DNA of 64,000 nucleotides from Diphasiastrum complanatum. Taxonomy: Eukaryota; Streptophyta; Lycopodiopsida; Lycopodiales; Lycopodiaceae. This document shows positions 19,584 to 31,804 of this stretch, one piece after another. The notes under the pieces are model-generated. The model saw only the letters and a program-made list of their open reading frames with translations, was not told where the DNA came from and searched no databases. The first letter of the stretch is position 1; each line of letters opens with the position of its first letter. The position numbers were made by a program, and so were the translations under genes. Location of the stretch: positions 40,436,961 to 40,500,960 of the forward strand of contig CM055101.1 of the NCBI GenBank assembly GCA_029204225.1. Direction: 5' to 3'.

Positions 19584-21369
19584 AATGACTTGAATTCAAG
19601 CTCTATTTGGCAATAGATTTTGTTTTGGCTTCATTCTTCAAAAGCAGAGTGGAAGAGAATGCCAATTCGAAGAAAATGTTTGAAGAAAGAAGAAAAAGTG
19701 AGAGTCCAAAGGTCTAATGGGATGGAGCACAAGCACAAAATGGACAGCTTTTATAGTAGTTCCCTAGGAAAATGAAAAGTTGATCATGTTGTCTTTGGAG
19801 GCCTGAGCAGATAACAAGCTATTTGAGAAGTGAATTATGTGAGGAAACTAGAATCCATACAATAAATTTCAATAAAAATTAAAAATTCAAGATCATTGTA
19901 GTTCTATATACTTCGCCTAAGTGTGATGTTTTGATAATCTCTTATCAAGTATTTTTTTGATATATAGGGAGGGAGTTCACTCTATCCACTCAATTTTGCA
20001 TTGAGCAACGTGTCTTGTATATTCTACTAAAGGTATTGCCTCCATTCTTGTGGCCAAGATGGCAAACTGATCATACTTTCACCTGCATTTGTATGAGTGT
20101 CAACTATTCTTGGAATAAGAGGCCACCTAAACTGCATTTGTATAAGTGTCAACTATTCTTGGAATCAGAGGCCACCTAAACTGGATGTGACTGTCACAGA
20201 CTGGATCAATGAAAACTCTGGACAAGTAAAATAGGTATGTTTGATGAAGTAAAAACATCCCTCTAAACAAATAGAGTTCTAAGTATCTGATTTTTCATCA
20301 TCTGCTCTAAGTTCTAGTGTGTACTCACCCTTGTATATTGACTATTGGTCAAGCCTTGGGCTAATGACAACTAAATCAACTGGCTTGTATCCCGCTCAAT
20401 TTATGATCTTGTTTTGACAATTGCTCTAACAAGTTCGCCGATTTCTTTGATTATACCAGGGAAAATGTAAGCTAGAAAAATACAGTCTCAAACACTCACA
20501 TTCATTATTCTCAAACACTATGCAATACAAATCCATGTTCTCTAGTAATGCATACTAATTTTTTATTATAAAATAATGTGTGATCCTTAGAATGATTTCA
20601 AAGTTGTCATGCACATTCGTCAGTGTTCGTATCTTGAACTTCCAAAATTTGATATGTTTTTATTCAAAAATACAATGTTAGGCAATGAATTGTCCACGAA
20701 AATTCAATCTGATGATAATGTGAAATTTTCATGTTTTGCTGGAATGCTCAATTCATGAATCTCAAATATTTGTTTCGTGAAGACTGCACACTGCATAGCT
20801 GCACACATTATTGCGTATATTCAAAATATTCCATATTAAAAGTACAAGTCTATGTTCCTACAAAAAATGACTTAAAGCGGGGGACATATTATTAGAAGCC
20901 TTTATTTTGGAGAAGAGAGCCACCTCCAAAAAAAAAAATACAGAGCAAAAGCTAAAATCTTTGCTCTGTAGTCGGGGAAACTTGATCAAGAATGGTTTGC
21001 TTTCCAATGCAACAAAACAATAGAGGTTCCAATCCAAGTCATCTAAAAAAAATGAGCGTCATCAGGTCCTTTTAAAAAGTTGTAGTGCTCTTGTCGTGTT
21101 CAGAGTCGTGAGCCTGCATGCAGTTTTGAAAATGTGTGTTGTGGATCCCGGTAGTACACAGAACAAATTTTGAACGATGACAACACTTAAAAAATGTTTA
21201 AAAAATAGACCCTAGGAGCCCAAACGGTCACAAACCTGGCACCTAAACCCCGGGCCCCTTTTTTCAACGGGTCTTAAAATTTCAAACGGCTACCTAATAA
21301 CAAAAAAACCCTATTTTTCTTTTCTCCAGCCTCCGTCCTCCACTGACCTTCTTGAGCTCATCGATTTAC
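19584..21369. other. Intergenic DNA with one short tandem duplication
   Basis: No gene is supported. A 49-bp direct duplication lies at 20083-20131 and 20132-20180 (unit containing GTGTCAACTATTCTTGGAAT). The remainder is AT-rich and shows no match to the retroelements in the window. Confidence 0.4.
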
Positions 21370-22060
21370 CTTCAGTCGCAGGTGAATCAAAGCTTAATCA
21401 TAGTCGCAGGTGGATCGTAGGTTGATCGCAGGTGGATCAGTGTCGCAAGTGGATCAGATTCGCGGGTTGATCAGAGTAGCAGCTGAATCGGAGTCGCTGA
21501 ATCACTCATTTGCTATCACGTTTGCAGGATCAGAGTCGCGGGTGTATGAGTCGCAGCTGAATCAATTTTGAAATCACGTTTTGTAGAATCAATCAAATCA
21601 CGTTTCCCAAAATCAATTGTTATCTCCCAGAATCAATCACGTTTTTCCATAATCAGTCGCTGTTACTAGTAAAGTAATCCACCAACTAAATTGGTTGAAT
21701 CAGAGTCGCAACTAAGTTGATTGAATCAGAGTCGCAGATTCAGAAACGCTGAATCACTCATTTCCAGTCACGTTTTGCAGGATCAGAGTCGCGGGTGTAT
21801 CGCAGGATCAGAGGCGCAGGTGCATCGCAGGTGGTTTTGCAATCACATTTTGCAGGATCAGAGTCGCGGGTGTATTGCAGGATCAGAGACACAGGTGCAA
21901 CGCAGGTGGATCAGAGTCGTGGATGTATGAGTCGCAACTGAATCAGAATCGCTGAATCACGTTTTGCAATCACGTAAAACAGGATCAATCACGTTTTGGT
22001 GGATCATATTGCAATCACATTTTCCAAAATCAATCTCCCAGGTTCGTGTTATGACGTTGA
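21370..22060. repeat. Degenerate tandem repeats (GGATCAGAGTCGCGGGTG type)
   Basis: Motifs such as GGATCAGAGTCGCGGGTGTA, GTCGCAGGTGGATCG, TGAATCACTCATTT and AATCACGTTTTGCAGGATCA recur many times in mixed order. Units vary between about 15 and 60 bp and include higher-order duplications (21480-21560 resembles 21725-21800 and 21840-21950). An open frame at 21721-21930 is a by-product of the repeats. Confidence 0.75.
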
Positions 22061-22120
22061 AAAATCAACTAAATTGAGTGCCCCATGCAAGCCCTGCCCC
22101 ATGCCATTACTTTACTTGTG

Positions 22121-22360
22121 ACTGGAGCCAAGGCAGGGCTTGCTCTGGCGCAAACCCTGCCCCGGCTCAGTTGTGTGTTTTTTTTTGGGAGAAAATAGAG
22201 CCGGGGCGCAAGCCCTGCCCCGGCTCTATTCTCTTTTTTTTTACGACCAAATAGAGCCGGGGCAGGGCTTGCTCTGGCACAAGCCCTACCCCGGCTCAGT
22301 TGTGTTTTTTTTCTATGAGAAAATGGAGCCGGGGCAGGGCTTGCGCTGGCTCCATTGTAT
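22121..22360. repeat. Array of GC-rich hairpins in T/A runs
   Basis: Four inverted-repeat units at about 22124-22168, 22196-22230, 22253-22298 and 22324-22358 are built from AGCCGGGGCAGGGCTTGC and its complement GCAAGCCCTGCCCCGGCT, separated by T-rich runs and GAGAAAATAGAG-like spacers. Open frames here read the same hairpin repeatedly on both strands and are not genes. The plan (GC hairpin, poly-T, GC hairpin) parallels the array at 8536-8872, though the sequences differ. Confidence 0.85.
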
Positions 22361-22577
22361 TTTTTTTTTGGATGAGAAATGGAAGTATGTTAAATAGTGA
22401 CCCACACAATATGTTTTTGTTGGGTGAGATTAACAAGCATGCAGCAAAGGAATACTTGTCCAGATTTGTATTTGAGTTTTGTAAATATGAATATGTTAGC
22501 TTGAACATTAGTGAAATCACCATGTAGCCATAAAATTTGCATTGATTCACTTAAGAATGAAAGTGCTTTGATGCATT

Positions 22578-22898
22578 TCATAGGATTGGGCCTCCAACTA
22601 GAACAAGGCAAAGCTCTCGTGGATGTGTGCACGTGAACCTAGAGTTTCCAAGCTCATGGGAGTTGGAGAACTCTTTAAGTATTCCGAAAGATGATGAGCC
22701 AGGGATCCTCAAATTCAATGCCTTCAGTTGTCCAATATGAAAATACCTTGAATAAGGAGGTCTTTCGCACTTGGCGACACCAAAGACAATGGGGTGTCTT
22801 TCCACTATTATCTTAGATGGAAGCCTATTGCACAAAAAGTTATCACAAGTGATAGCTTCTTCCCAGAAATACTTTGGATGCGAATCATCTACCCTCAT
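22578..22898 (-). pseudogene. Ty1/copia integrase C-terminal fragment
   Basis: The frame opens with DDSHPKYFWEEAITCDNFLC then NRLPSKIIVERHPIVFG, which fits the copia integrase C-terminal block (-P-YFW-EA----N-LINR-PS). After that the sequence is diverged. It is an isolated scrap with no LTR, protease or reverse transcriptase next to it. Confidence 0.6.
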
Positions 22899-23129
22899 GG
22901 ATTTTGCAAATTAACATAAAGATTTGTCTGACATATTTCATATGGACATCATATGAGATCTTGCATCGAAAAAATGCAATGAGTAGATACGGACGAGTAA
23001 ACTTTGTTTGTCATGTCATAGATTTGAACCATATCATAGATTTTAAGGTGAATTGTTGTTTGCATTGCTCACGGTTTATGATGAATTGATCGCCAAGTGC
23101 CTTAATGATTGGCATGTCTCATTGCAGAT

Positions 23130-25471
23130 ATGTCTGCGTCTCGATACAACCTTCGCTCAACTTGCCAGGATCCTTGCCCTTCCTCTCAGGTGAGTGAGGA
23201 GACGGTGGATGGTTTTTCAGCCCATGTCAATGTGGATGCCTCTCAAATGACACAACATATTCTAGAAATCGATGATGTTGATGTTATGGGCGACGAGGTA
23301 GACCCCTTGCATGTCTCAGAAGATCCCTCGCATATCGCAGAAGACAATGAGACAAGCAACATTGAGCCCACCCGATCGCATCATGGGATAAGACATTATG
23401 GAAAAGTCATTCAGATAGACGTTCTCCAGGACGTAATTGCCTCACTCCGTGTTTGCAAAAGTACTCCACCCCCTCCAGTACCACTTTGTCGTTTGGTGGT
23501 CAACGAATCAATACGGCTAGTACAAAAGAATCTTTCGGATTTAGGATATGGATTTAGGATGAATGGCTACCTGAAAGAGTTAGGCACATTTTTGGTGTCA
23601 ATCAAGAAGGCAAATGAACCAGAATTGGAGATCAATGACTTGGATTTGCAGGAGTGGGGCCCTGTATGGCTGTCAATCAATGCTGGATTTGAAGAGGAAG
23701 TACTTAGAAGTGATGAATGGAGTCACTTATCGAATAAAAACTTCATTGTGTGGGACAGAAACCACAGAGTCCAGGCCTGGATGGAGAAAATAAGAGAGGG
23801 TTAGTGATCATTTGTCTCCCTCCTTGTGCTTTTGTCTATTACTGTCAAATGAATTTTCTAATGCTTTTGTTGGTTGTCATATGTTTCGCCTTCTTTTTTG
23901 CATTGCTGGTGCAGTTTTTTCGAACGTCAAGGATAAGCATGTTCGAGTGGATTGTTCATTTTTGGATGTTTCCAAGGGACAAGAAGGAGAGCTTTTATTG
24001 GCCCTCCACAATATCAATAGGTAAATCATTGTGCTAAATAGTGTGGATTAGTATTTTAACGAGGTTTGTAAATCTAACTTGTGGTGTTTGTAGATTGACC
24101 AGGGTCTTTGTGCCGCACACATTGTCACATGACATATATATGATGCAAAAATTTGGACAAGCTGACAAACAGACCCTGCTAAAGCACCTGCCGGCCGAAG
24201 ACAGGAATTGGATGGAAGTTGAGATAAAGAAAGAGAGAAAAGGATCCCACAAACCCACAATGTGCCAATGGCTGTCCTTGCACAGCTCGTATTCAAGGTA
24301 TGTTTTGTAATGGTTTAAGATCAATATATTTGAGGTGGGATAATGATTCATCGGAACTAACATCGTTGTCTTTGCATAGGTTGAATTTGATAGATTGGTA
24401 CATGAGCATGACTCGGTGATTGATGGGCAGCATTTGACAGAAGAAGAACGTAAGGAACGCCATGACATCGTTGTACAGCTTTGTGACAATCTCCTTCAAT
24501 ATTCCAGTGGAAAAATTTGTAATTGGTAAACACTAACAGTTTTTGCTTGTAGGCTATCGAAAAATCTATAAATAACAAGGCATATAAGTTGGTTATCATT
24601 GCCAACCCTGCGAATGGAACCAGATTTTTTCATATTTTGTATAACTTGGATTGGAGTGCGAAGGGAATAGTGGTGACTGAAGACAAACTCCAGACTATCG
24701 CAGCATATTGTGTTAGCGCAACGAAGTAAGTTTGTAACTCGTAACCATTCATGCTCTAAACATGAAATCATAGCATCTGTTACACACCAAGTGTGATAAT
24801 AGCATCTTTCAAATTACACAAATTGACATATTTTCACAGGAAGAAAGAAGTCATTGCATTGCTTGGAGGAGACAAGCAACAAAGAGAAGCTATGGGTATG
24901 AGCTCCGATAGCAAAAGCTTCAGACGGTACATGGCGAAGGAAACTTTTTGGTGGCAAATGATTGAAATGGCCAAGGGCATTGTCACGCAACTGGCCATGG
25001 CAGATGATGGCTCTTCACTTCCAGACAAACACAAGATCTTCTTCAGGAGACAACGCCAATTACACTTTCAACTTGCCTTTCCTAATTTGCAGAAAGAAAT
25101 GAAGAATGCAGCTGGTGAGGACAAGCAACCAGAGCTAGTTTTGTGTGCTCGAAGGCTTGTCTACAAGTATGGTACTACATAAATAGTTGTCTACTTTTAT
25201 TTGTCTAAATAGTTGTCATGGTACTACCATGACTTTCACATTCTGAAGCTTTATACCCCGTCTAAAATAATCAAATTGTTGCAGATGGTTGAGTTCACTG
25301 CTCAAAGAGAAGACCATAACAAATTATCCAATTGAGGTAACTGACTGGCTAGTGATCGATGGACCCCAGAGCATGTTTCCACTCGAGTGGAACAACATGG
25401 ATATCACTTCTTGGGAGCGTAAGTGGTGTCCTTGGTTTGGATTACCCAGCAGGCCAAGTTCCCCCTTTTGA
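23130..25471 (+). CDS. Seven-exon gene of unknown function (best gene model in the window)
   Basis: The model is exons 23130-23799, 23915-24020, 24094-24301, 24380-24472, 24553-24725, 24840-25166 and 25285-25471, total 1764 bp, 587 residues, stop TGA. Introns are 72-118 bp, all GT-AG, and phases match at every junction. Junctions 1, 2, 5 and 6 are well supported; the donors of introns 3 (GTTTTG) and 4 (GTACAG) were chosen for frame and are less sure. The start ATG follows a TTGCAG, so an upstream 5' exon is possible. The protein begins MSASRYNLRST, has an acidic N-terminus, and later blocks such as LVIIANPANGTRFFHILYNL and ETFWWQMIEMAKGIVTQLAM. I do not recognise a domain. It may be a host gene or a gene of a DNA transposon; fragment P2 converges on it from the right. 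Confidence 0.6.
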
Positions 25472-25984
25472 GAAGATGAATAAAAGTCCTTTCTAATACA
25501 GAGGAAGGCAAAACTATAGGACAGGAGATTGTTGTCTTGACAGCTCCTGATACTAATATAGAAAATAAAGATAAATTTACTGAATAGGATTCCAATTGTA
25601 AACATGTATATATTACCATCCGGAAAAGGAGACACAATCTTACATGTAAACAACCCATTTATGAGATTTTTATTGATATCAATATAGATTCTTACAATCA
25701 AGTTGTGTCCATAGTACAATACTGGATTGCAATTTTTCTAGATTGATAAAAATCAAGATTCTTGCTTTCATCTTGAGCAACGATGATGGACATGTATTTT
25801 CTAATAGTGAATCTCAGTTTTCTTCCATCAATTGGATAGTTTTGCCAATATCTCTGCATTTGATCTCGAGCTCATGTCTTTTATGTACCTGCATAAATCT
25901 AATACAAAGTATGTTACATTTAGTATAAAGATTATACGAGCAATTTTTGAAAGAAATTGTACATAAAGATTAGAGTGTTTACAG

Positions 25985-26718
25985 TTACTTACGAGTTTAC
26001 AATTTAAAATGAATCTAAAATTTGAAAGTATATCATCTTGTAGGAGCAACAGTTCCTGCCTGATGTAATTTAGGCTCCAATCTTCTTCCACCTCAACACA
26101 TGTCAAAAGTGCATCATTGTATATTATTTCAGTAATTTTTCACTTAGAATGTCCACTGGCTTCCAAGTCTTGATCGAGTAGCACCCATTTACTCCTGGTT
26201 TTTTTCATCTTTGATAATGAAAGCATAAACTCAACATTTGCTTTTCTATTTGATAGCTGAAGCACATGGAAGACATTTTAATTCTGCATTTTATTTCTCC
26301 ATCTAATTTTGTGTCTCGGCCTTCATCCATAAGTACAGATAATAAACTATCTGATAAATTTTTGCATACAAACATTGTTGGGGTTTTGTGTACATTAACA
26401 CTTGCAAAAAAAACCCACAAATATATCCAAAGAAATAAACCAGCTTATTCAGACTATTTTTGAACCCGTGCTTATCATTAATGAAAGTTTTATAACATTA
26501 TATAGCTTGTAACGAAATGATTTTGATACTGCAACATCTGGAGTAACCCATTCATCGCTTTTAAAACTAAATAATGGAATTGGGACTATTTGCTCAAAAT
26601 TTTCTTTTATATCAGGAATGTACATTGATTCATAAAAGAAGATTCCACAATTAGCAAGATCTTTTGCAGTCCTACCTCTATATTGGAGATGTCCAATATC
26701 AGTGTGTACTGTACACAT
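25985..26718 (-). pseudogene. Unclassified transposon-like protein fragment P2, paralogue of P1
   Basis: Minus-strand blocks YRGRTAKDLANCGIFFYESM, SFKSDEWVTPDVAVSKSF and LMISTGSKIV, then SLDIFVGFFASVNVHKT and MFVCKNLSDSLLSVLMDEG, and finally VEVEEDWSLNYIRQELLLLQ, occur in the same order as in P1 at 12.0-12.7 kb. Stops and frame changes separate the blocks, some perhaps introns. Two diverged copies with the same order argue for a formerly coding gene of a repeated element. Its family is unknown to me. Confidence 0.5.
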
Positions 26719-27074
26719 CTAACACACTTGCAAGAGATCCACTTGGCTCCCATTCATTTATATTGGATGGATATAAATCTGCAAGAGAAAAATGATAAGG
26801 AATGACAAAAAATCAAAGTATTGTAATATATCAATACTCACAATTGTTTGTTTTGTGATCCTGACAGTTGAATCCTTGCATATTCATCTCTGAATGCATA
26901 TATACATGTTGGACTAAAATTTCGAAAGTAGATTTTCCTCCTAATAATCATCTGAAGTCCAAAATTCTGGCCTTCCAATAAGATCGAAATGATTTGTCTT
27001 TTTACTTTTTCAAAATGTTTCTTTTGATGATGGATGCATCAGAACCCAAGAGTTTTTGAATATTTTCTTGGCAC
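26719..27074. other. Unrecognised spacer
   Basis: Nothing is recognised between fragment P2 and the copia gag of element F; the DNA is AT-rich. Confidence 0.3.
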
Positions 27075-27480
27075 CCATAATCCATTGTCATATTTTTAAT
27101 TTAAGAGAAGCATAGAGTCGATTGAGGAGCATGGCTTCCTTCATTGTGCCATTCGTTATGCTTCTTCTCATACTTTGTAAGATTTGATTTCTTAGCATAA
27201 GCACTCTTGAAGTGTTGTTGGATTCATATATAGCTTTTATAGGATCCCAAGCTTCCTTGACCGATGTGCAAGAGGCTACCTCCTTCAAGAGGTCATCACT
27301 AACATTCATTTTGATGCAATGAAGTGCTAGTCTTGCCTTCTTATTGTAGCTAACCAACTCTTGTCCTCCAAGAGGCTCATCCTCTTCATCTAGGACAATA
27401 TCAAAGAGATCTTGGAGCACTAAGAGTGACTCCATTCTCACTTTCCAAATTGAGTAGTTTGTAGAATTTCACCTCTCACT
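27075..27480 (-). pseudogene. Ty1/copia element F: gag N-terminal fragment
   Basis: The minus frame reads RMESLLVLQDLFDIVLDEED, ARLALHCIKMNVSDDLLKEV and AKxIYESNNTSRVLMLRNQI-like residues, the standard start of the UBN2-type copia gag, closely related to gag of B2 (60070-60915). Just after NQILQSM the frame loses similarity and stops. No zinc knuckle or pol follows. It belongs with the leader and LTR up to 28907. Confidence 0.8.
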
Positions 27481-28480
27481 AGATCCAAGAAGGAATCCAC
27501 CAATGGTTCCCATCTTCCTAATGACTTGTACTAGATTGTACTTCTTGGCTCTCCCTAAATTCTTTTCCCAAATTTTTCTCACTAGCAACTCACTTGATGT
27601 TCACACTAGCAAGATCCCCTTGATCTTGATTCAAAAGAACACTTAGGAAGAATTATACAAAACAATGGTCAAGAAAATTGGTTTTGATTTGAACCTAGAA
27701 ACTCACAAAGGTCTCTCTCTACTTGATTGTCTCAAATTTTCTTCTAGCCCTCTCAATGGAATTCTAGCCAACTATCAAATCAACTCAATTTTGACTATTT
27801 TTGGACAAAAAATGGCTAAAACATTGTCTTTCTCCTTGAGGGTTTTAGAGTTTTTCAATACCTGTTAATCACCTTAAGAGGGCTTGATACCAGACTTAAT
27901 TAATTAGATTCAATGACACAAAGTCAAGTCCAATCAATGGCATGCAAACGTTGATGTTTTCTCCTGGATTTAGCATAAAAAAACTCATCAAGATCAACTG
28001 CTATGAATTTTTATGGATCTAAGCAAAAATGAACATAATTTTTGAGTGCAGGCCTCTCCACGCATGTGAACAGTACGGAATCAGCCCTTGATCACTTTTG
28101 ATCCACAAATTTCCATCCAAACATCTGATTTCTAGTTGTCCCTCCAATACTAGCTTTTTAGATCAAAAACTTGCTAATTTGGGATTGTACACAAGATTAA
28201 TGATTGACTCTCGTACCTTGATCTCATACCATGTCAAAGTATAGTACTATGGACCTTAAATGAGTGCAGTAATGGCTCACAAGAGTGATTGATTGATTGA
28301 TCATAAAATGAATGCAAACTAGACACAAGATTTTGAGATCTAGATTGATACATGCAAACAATTTAGCATGTTGATATCAATCAAGAGCAATCTAAAATCA
28401 TTAATCAAAAGCAAAGTACAGCCCACACACGTGTGAAACAGTACTCAGTATGGCCTGTAGACTGATAATGAAGTGCAAAT
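27481..28480 (-). other. Leader of copia element F
   Basis: Non-coding DNA between gag and the primer-binding site of element F. A second primer-site-like sequence (TGGTATCAAGCCC on minus) occurs near 27884-27896, possibly from an older element or a duplicated leader. A CACACGTGTG palindrome lies near 28426-28435. No gene is seen. Confidence 0.5.
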
Positions 28481-28493
28481 CACTTTGATACCA
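28481..28493 (-). promoter_or_regulatory. Primer-binding site of copia element F
   Basis: Minus strand TGGTATCAAAGTG, a variant of the plant copia initiator tRNA-Met site, nine bases from the TG start of the adjoining LTR. Confidence 0.65.
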
Positions 28494-28502
28494 AGTACAT
28501 AG

Positions 28503-28907
28503 TGTAGAACTCGAGTTATGCCAATGAGCTCTCAAAAATAATCTACATGTTCACTATGGAGGATTGGATACATAGAAAAGCCTCTTCCTCTCTAAAGTTA
28601 GGTGAATTTCCAGTAATAGGGAAGTTGATTTGGCTTTCTTGCCCTAATTTTCCATTCTAGCCTCATTCCTAGAGTCTTGCCATATTGGTGGCTAGTTGGT
28701 CAACCTACTCCATAAATCTAGGAATTAAGTAGTAGGAATCACTACCAAATAAACTTGACCCACTTTTTAGACATGATCTAACCTACTCTAGTAACCACGT
28801 GGCTCCATGGCCTCACACATGTGGGACCCACCTATGTACAATCTACATGATTTTGATCAAGCTAGATTTGTGAGATGAATGTGATTGGTAGTATACCTCT
28901 TCGCACA
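28503..28907 (-). mobile_element. 5' LTR of copia element F
   Basis: The stretch begins TGTAGAACTCGAG and ends CTTCGCACA, about 405 bp, next to the primer-binding site at 28481-28493. On the minus strand it would start TGTGCGAAGAG, similar in its first bases to family A LTRs (TGTGAAAG). No partner LTR is in the window. It contains a CACACATGTGGG motif near 28813. Confidence 0.55.
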
Positions 28908-31800
28908 CTTCCAATAACAAGACTCCACTTTTTTGTCTTTATGAAGTCTGTAACAATTTTTCTCGAACATTTCAAACTACAACGTGAAAACAATTCCATG
29001 GTGGAAAAGTCGATCGATGAAATTTAAGCTCACAAAAAAGTGAAAAAGTGATAGACGATACTAAAAGAGCCCACATAAGTCAATAATTAGAATATTCACA
29101 TGACTTTTATGGCCCATGAAAGTTTTTTTAAGTACCATTATCTAATTCAACCAATCACTTTATAATACAATATGATGTTCAACGTCTTTTTACAACACAT
29201 CTTACAATTGTTTTGGGTTTTGCTCTACCTTTACATTGAGGAATGGTCTTTTTGGTGACCTTGATTGGTAGTACGAATCATGAAGTTACAACGAGCCTTT
29301 CCACCAATAAATGTCACTAGACCACAACTCCATAATTTTGATAAAAACATAGGGCAAAGATGCAAAAATGCTATTATGTGGAATTCAGTATACTTTTCTC
29401 TTATATGGAATTCAGTATACTTCTCTCTTATAGGACAAAGATGCAAAAATGCTATTATGTGGAATTCAATATACTTTTCTCTTATATGGCCTCATTTAAC
29501 TTTATATTTGTCTGTATGTCTCTCATTTGCGCAATAGAACCTATGACATCAAGGAGAGGTCCTCATTTGTGTGGCAAAAATTATGACATCAAGGAGACAA
29601 AATGAAGTCCCCAACTCACCATATTTATAGGAACAATGTATTGCATTTTTGCATAACATCAATATGCATATCCGTCTCTCTTCTGAATTTATGGTTCATT
29701 TACTAGTGGAAATATTTACGATTCAATATCGTCCAATCTAATACTTTTTGTTTGTTTCTTGGCAATATCTTCATTCTTAAGTTGTGTGGCTTTCAATGAC
29801 TACATATAAGAACTCTTCTACAACAGTCCAAAGTCTAGCCAAGAGTAAGTAGAGTGAAAACCAAAATATTACATGGCGTAGTAAAGGTATAATGCCATGC
29901 AAAATGTGAGTGTAGATTAATATGTTGATTATCCTTGCTTCTTCAGAAATTCAATCAGGTACACTTTTTTTAGCTGTGTACTACCACATCAACAATCATT
30001 GAAGCACATAAACTTGTCCTAGGTGGTCATAACGTCATGACTCAATAACAACTACATTCTTTCACTAAAAATTGAATGCATTTGAGCTATTACGACTAAA
30101 TTCTCTAGACTCTATAGTGTCCGTCAACAATTTTGACACGTTTTTAACATAGAAGAAAAGCAAAACAATCTTTTGAAAACATTCCAATGTTTTACTATGT
30201 GTTTGAACAAATTAAGACTATCTTTAACATACATGTTATAACATCAAGATAAACTCAATCTACAATTGAACATGGATCAATAATCTAGTCCTCATCCAAT
30301 AATTTCACATCTGGATGTGGAATTCCAAATCATGCTTGATTTATAAGAGAAAATAAGCAAACTTTCTTGTATATCGTCATAAGACAGTGACCTAGGGAGT
30401 GCAAAGACTATTCGAAGATATTCCTTTACCCAAGACCTTGGTAGAGACAACACCTTCACATTTTGCTTTTTGTTTACTTCATGAATAACTGCATTTTTGT
30501 CACCTATTTATCTAACTTTTGTCTTATTATTCAATACATAACTTGGCATATTCTTTAAACTTGCAACTGTCATGCAATCCTGGTTGGCAATATAGTTCAA
30601 ACTTACTATTGTTGCACGGACTATCGAAACAAATACTTAAAATCACATGGCATCTAGATGCACATGTGTAGACGTCATTTCCATGAATATTTGCAAATGC
30701 CATTCACTTGAGACGACATTGAACTGAAGAACTTGAATATTCACCATGTAGATGAAAAGTAGACTACAACCATAACATGTCAATATACAAAAGCTATTAA
30801 ATGAAACAAAAAAGATTCACCAATGCATTCTATAGCACAGTCCAATTATGTGCATTATGTTGTCAGAGGTAGGGAATTGAGAAGAAGCATTGCAAAAATA
30901 AGTAAATTCTTCCACAATGGAATGCTACTTTGTTTCGACCTCCTAGACAAGCTCCAAGGGTTCATACACAAAGACCAAAACAACTTGATTTCATTAGCAT
31001 AAACATGGATAATGTAATAGAGTATCATCCTTATAAAAAAGACAATAGATTGGGCTACCTATCACTTCATCATGACAAGCCATCATAAGCAATGTCACTT
31101 CGAGGTTTGAAGACAAATTTGGAAAGCAATATTAGTGGAAGTTTGACCTTCCAACACCTATGTCTAAAAGAAATAGCCAAGAATTTTGCTTGTCTTAATG
31201 GAGTGCTTGCTTTAATACACTTAAAGATCCAAACCCAAATATTTGTTAGTGACACTTAGTGTATAATTAATGGCTCCATGCTCCATAATATACTTTTCAA
31301 AAACTAAGCACATGCTTATATGTTTTACAATTGGTTGATACATGGAATTTGATCATTGTAATCAAGTAAACATCCAAGTTTACAAATCAATCGGTGGAAT
31401 AAGAAGCTATCATTGTGACGAGATGATGTCTTAACGAGGTTTGTTAACCAAACTAATTTGCATCATACTTACTTCATGTCAGGCTTTGTTCAAAGTGACA
31501 AATTCTCGTCAGTCTATAATAAAAGTCTTCAATTTATAGATTGCATAGTAATTAGAGAAACCTTAGACTTTGGTTTCTAGAGACTGCACAGTAATTGCTC
31601 ATTACACAAAAATCAGAACAGGTCGGCTTGTAAAAGAAACCATGAAATAAATTAAAATTATCGAAAACCAGTATCAATGACTGGTAAAGTTTCTTAAATG
31701 TAAGTGAAAAGAAATTACTAGATGCACCTTCCAATCAACTATATGCAAAGAAAGGAGTGATGAATCTTGCTATAAGTATATAGGCAATAATAGTTACTAC
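28908..31800. other. AT-rich DNA without recognisable genes
   Basis: No gene, LTR or transposase is supported over almost 2.9 kb on either strand. The longest open frames (29231-29605) fall in short duplications. This may be host intergenic DNA or eroded elements. Confidence 0.4.
29353..29487. repeat. Short direct duplications
   Basis: A unit of about 78 bp containing CAAAGATGCAAAAATGCTAT is present twice (about 29355 and 29433), and inside it TGGAATTCAGTATACTTTTC is repeated three times in all. Overlapping open frames here arise from the duplication. Confidence 0.8.
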
Positions 31801-31804
31801 ATGG

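Noticed and set aside
21370-22060. CRISPR-like array
   Set aside because: Repeat units vary in length and order and there are no uniform unique spacers; eukaryotic context also excludes it.
22140-22397. Open frame of 85 codons over the hairpin array
   Set aside because: It is a translation of GC inverted repeats and T runs without any independent support.
27884-27896. Second primer-binding-site-like sequence (TGGTATCAAGCCC on minus)
   Set aside because: No TG start of an LTR follows within 10 bases, while the site at 28481 is followed by a plausible LTR; kept only as a note.
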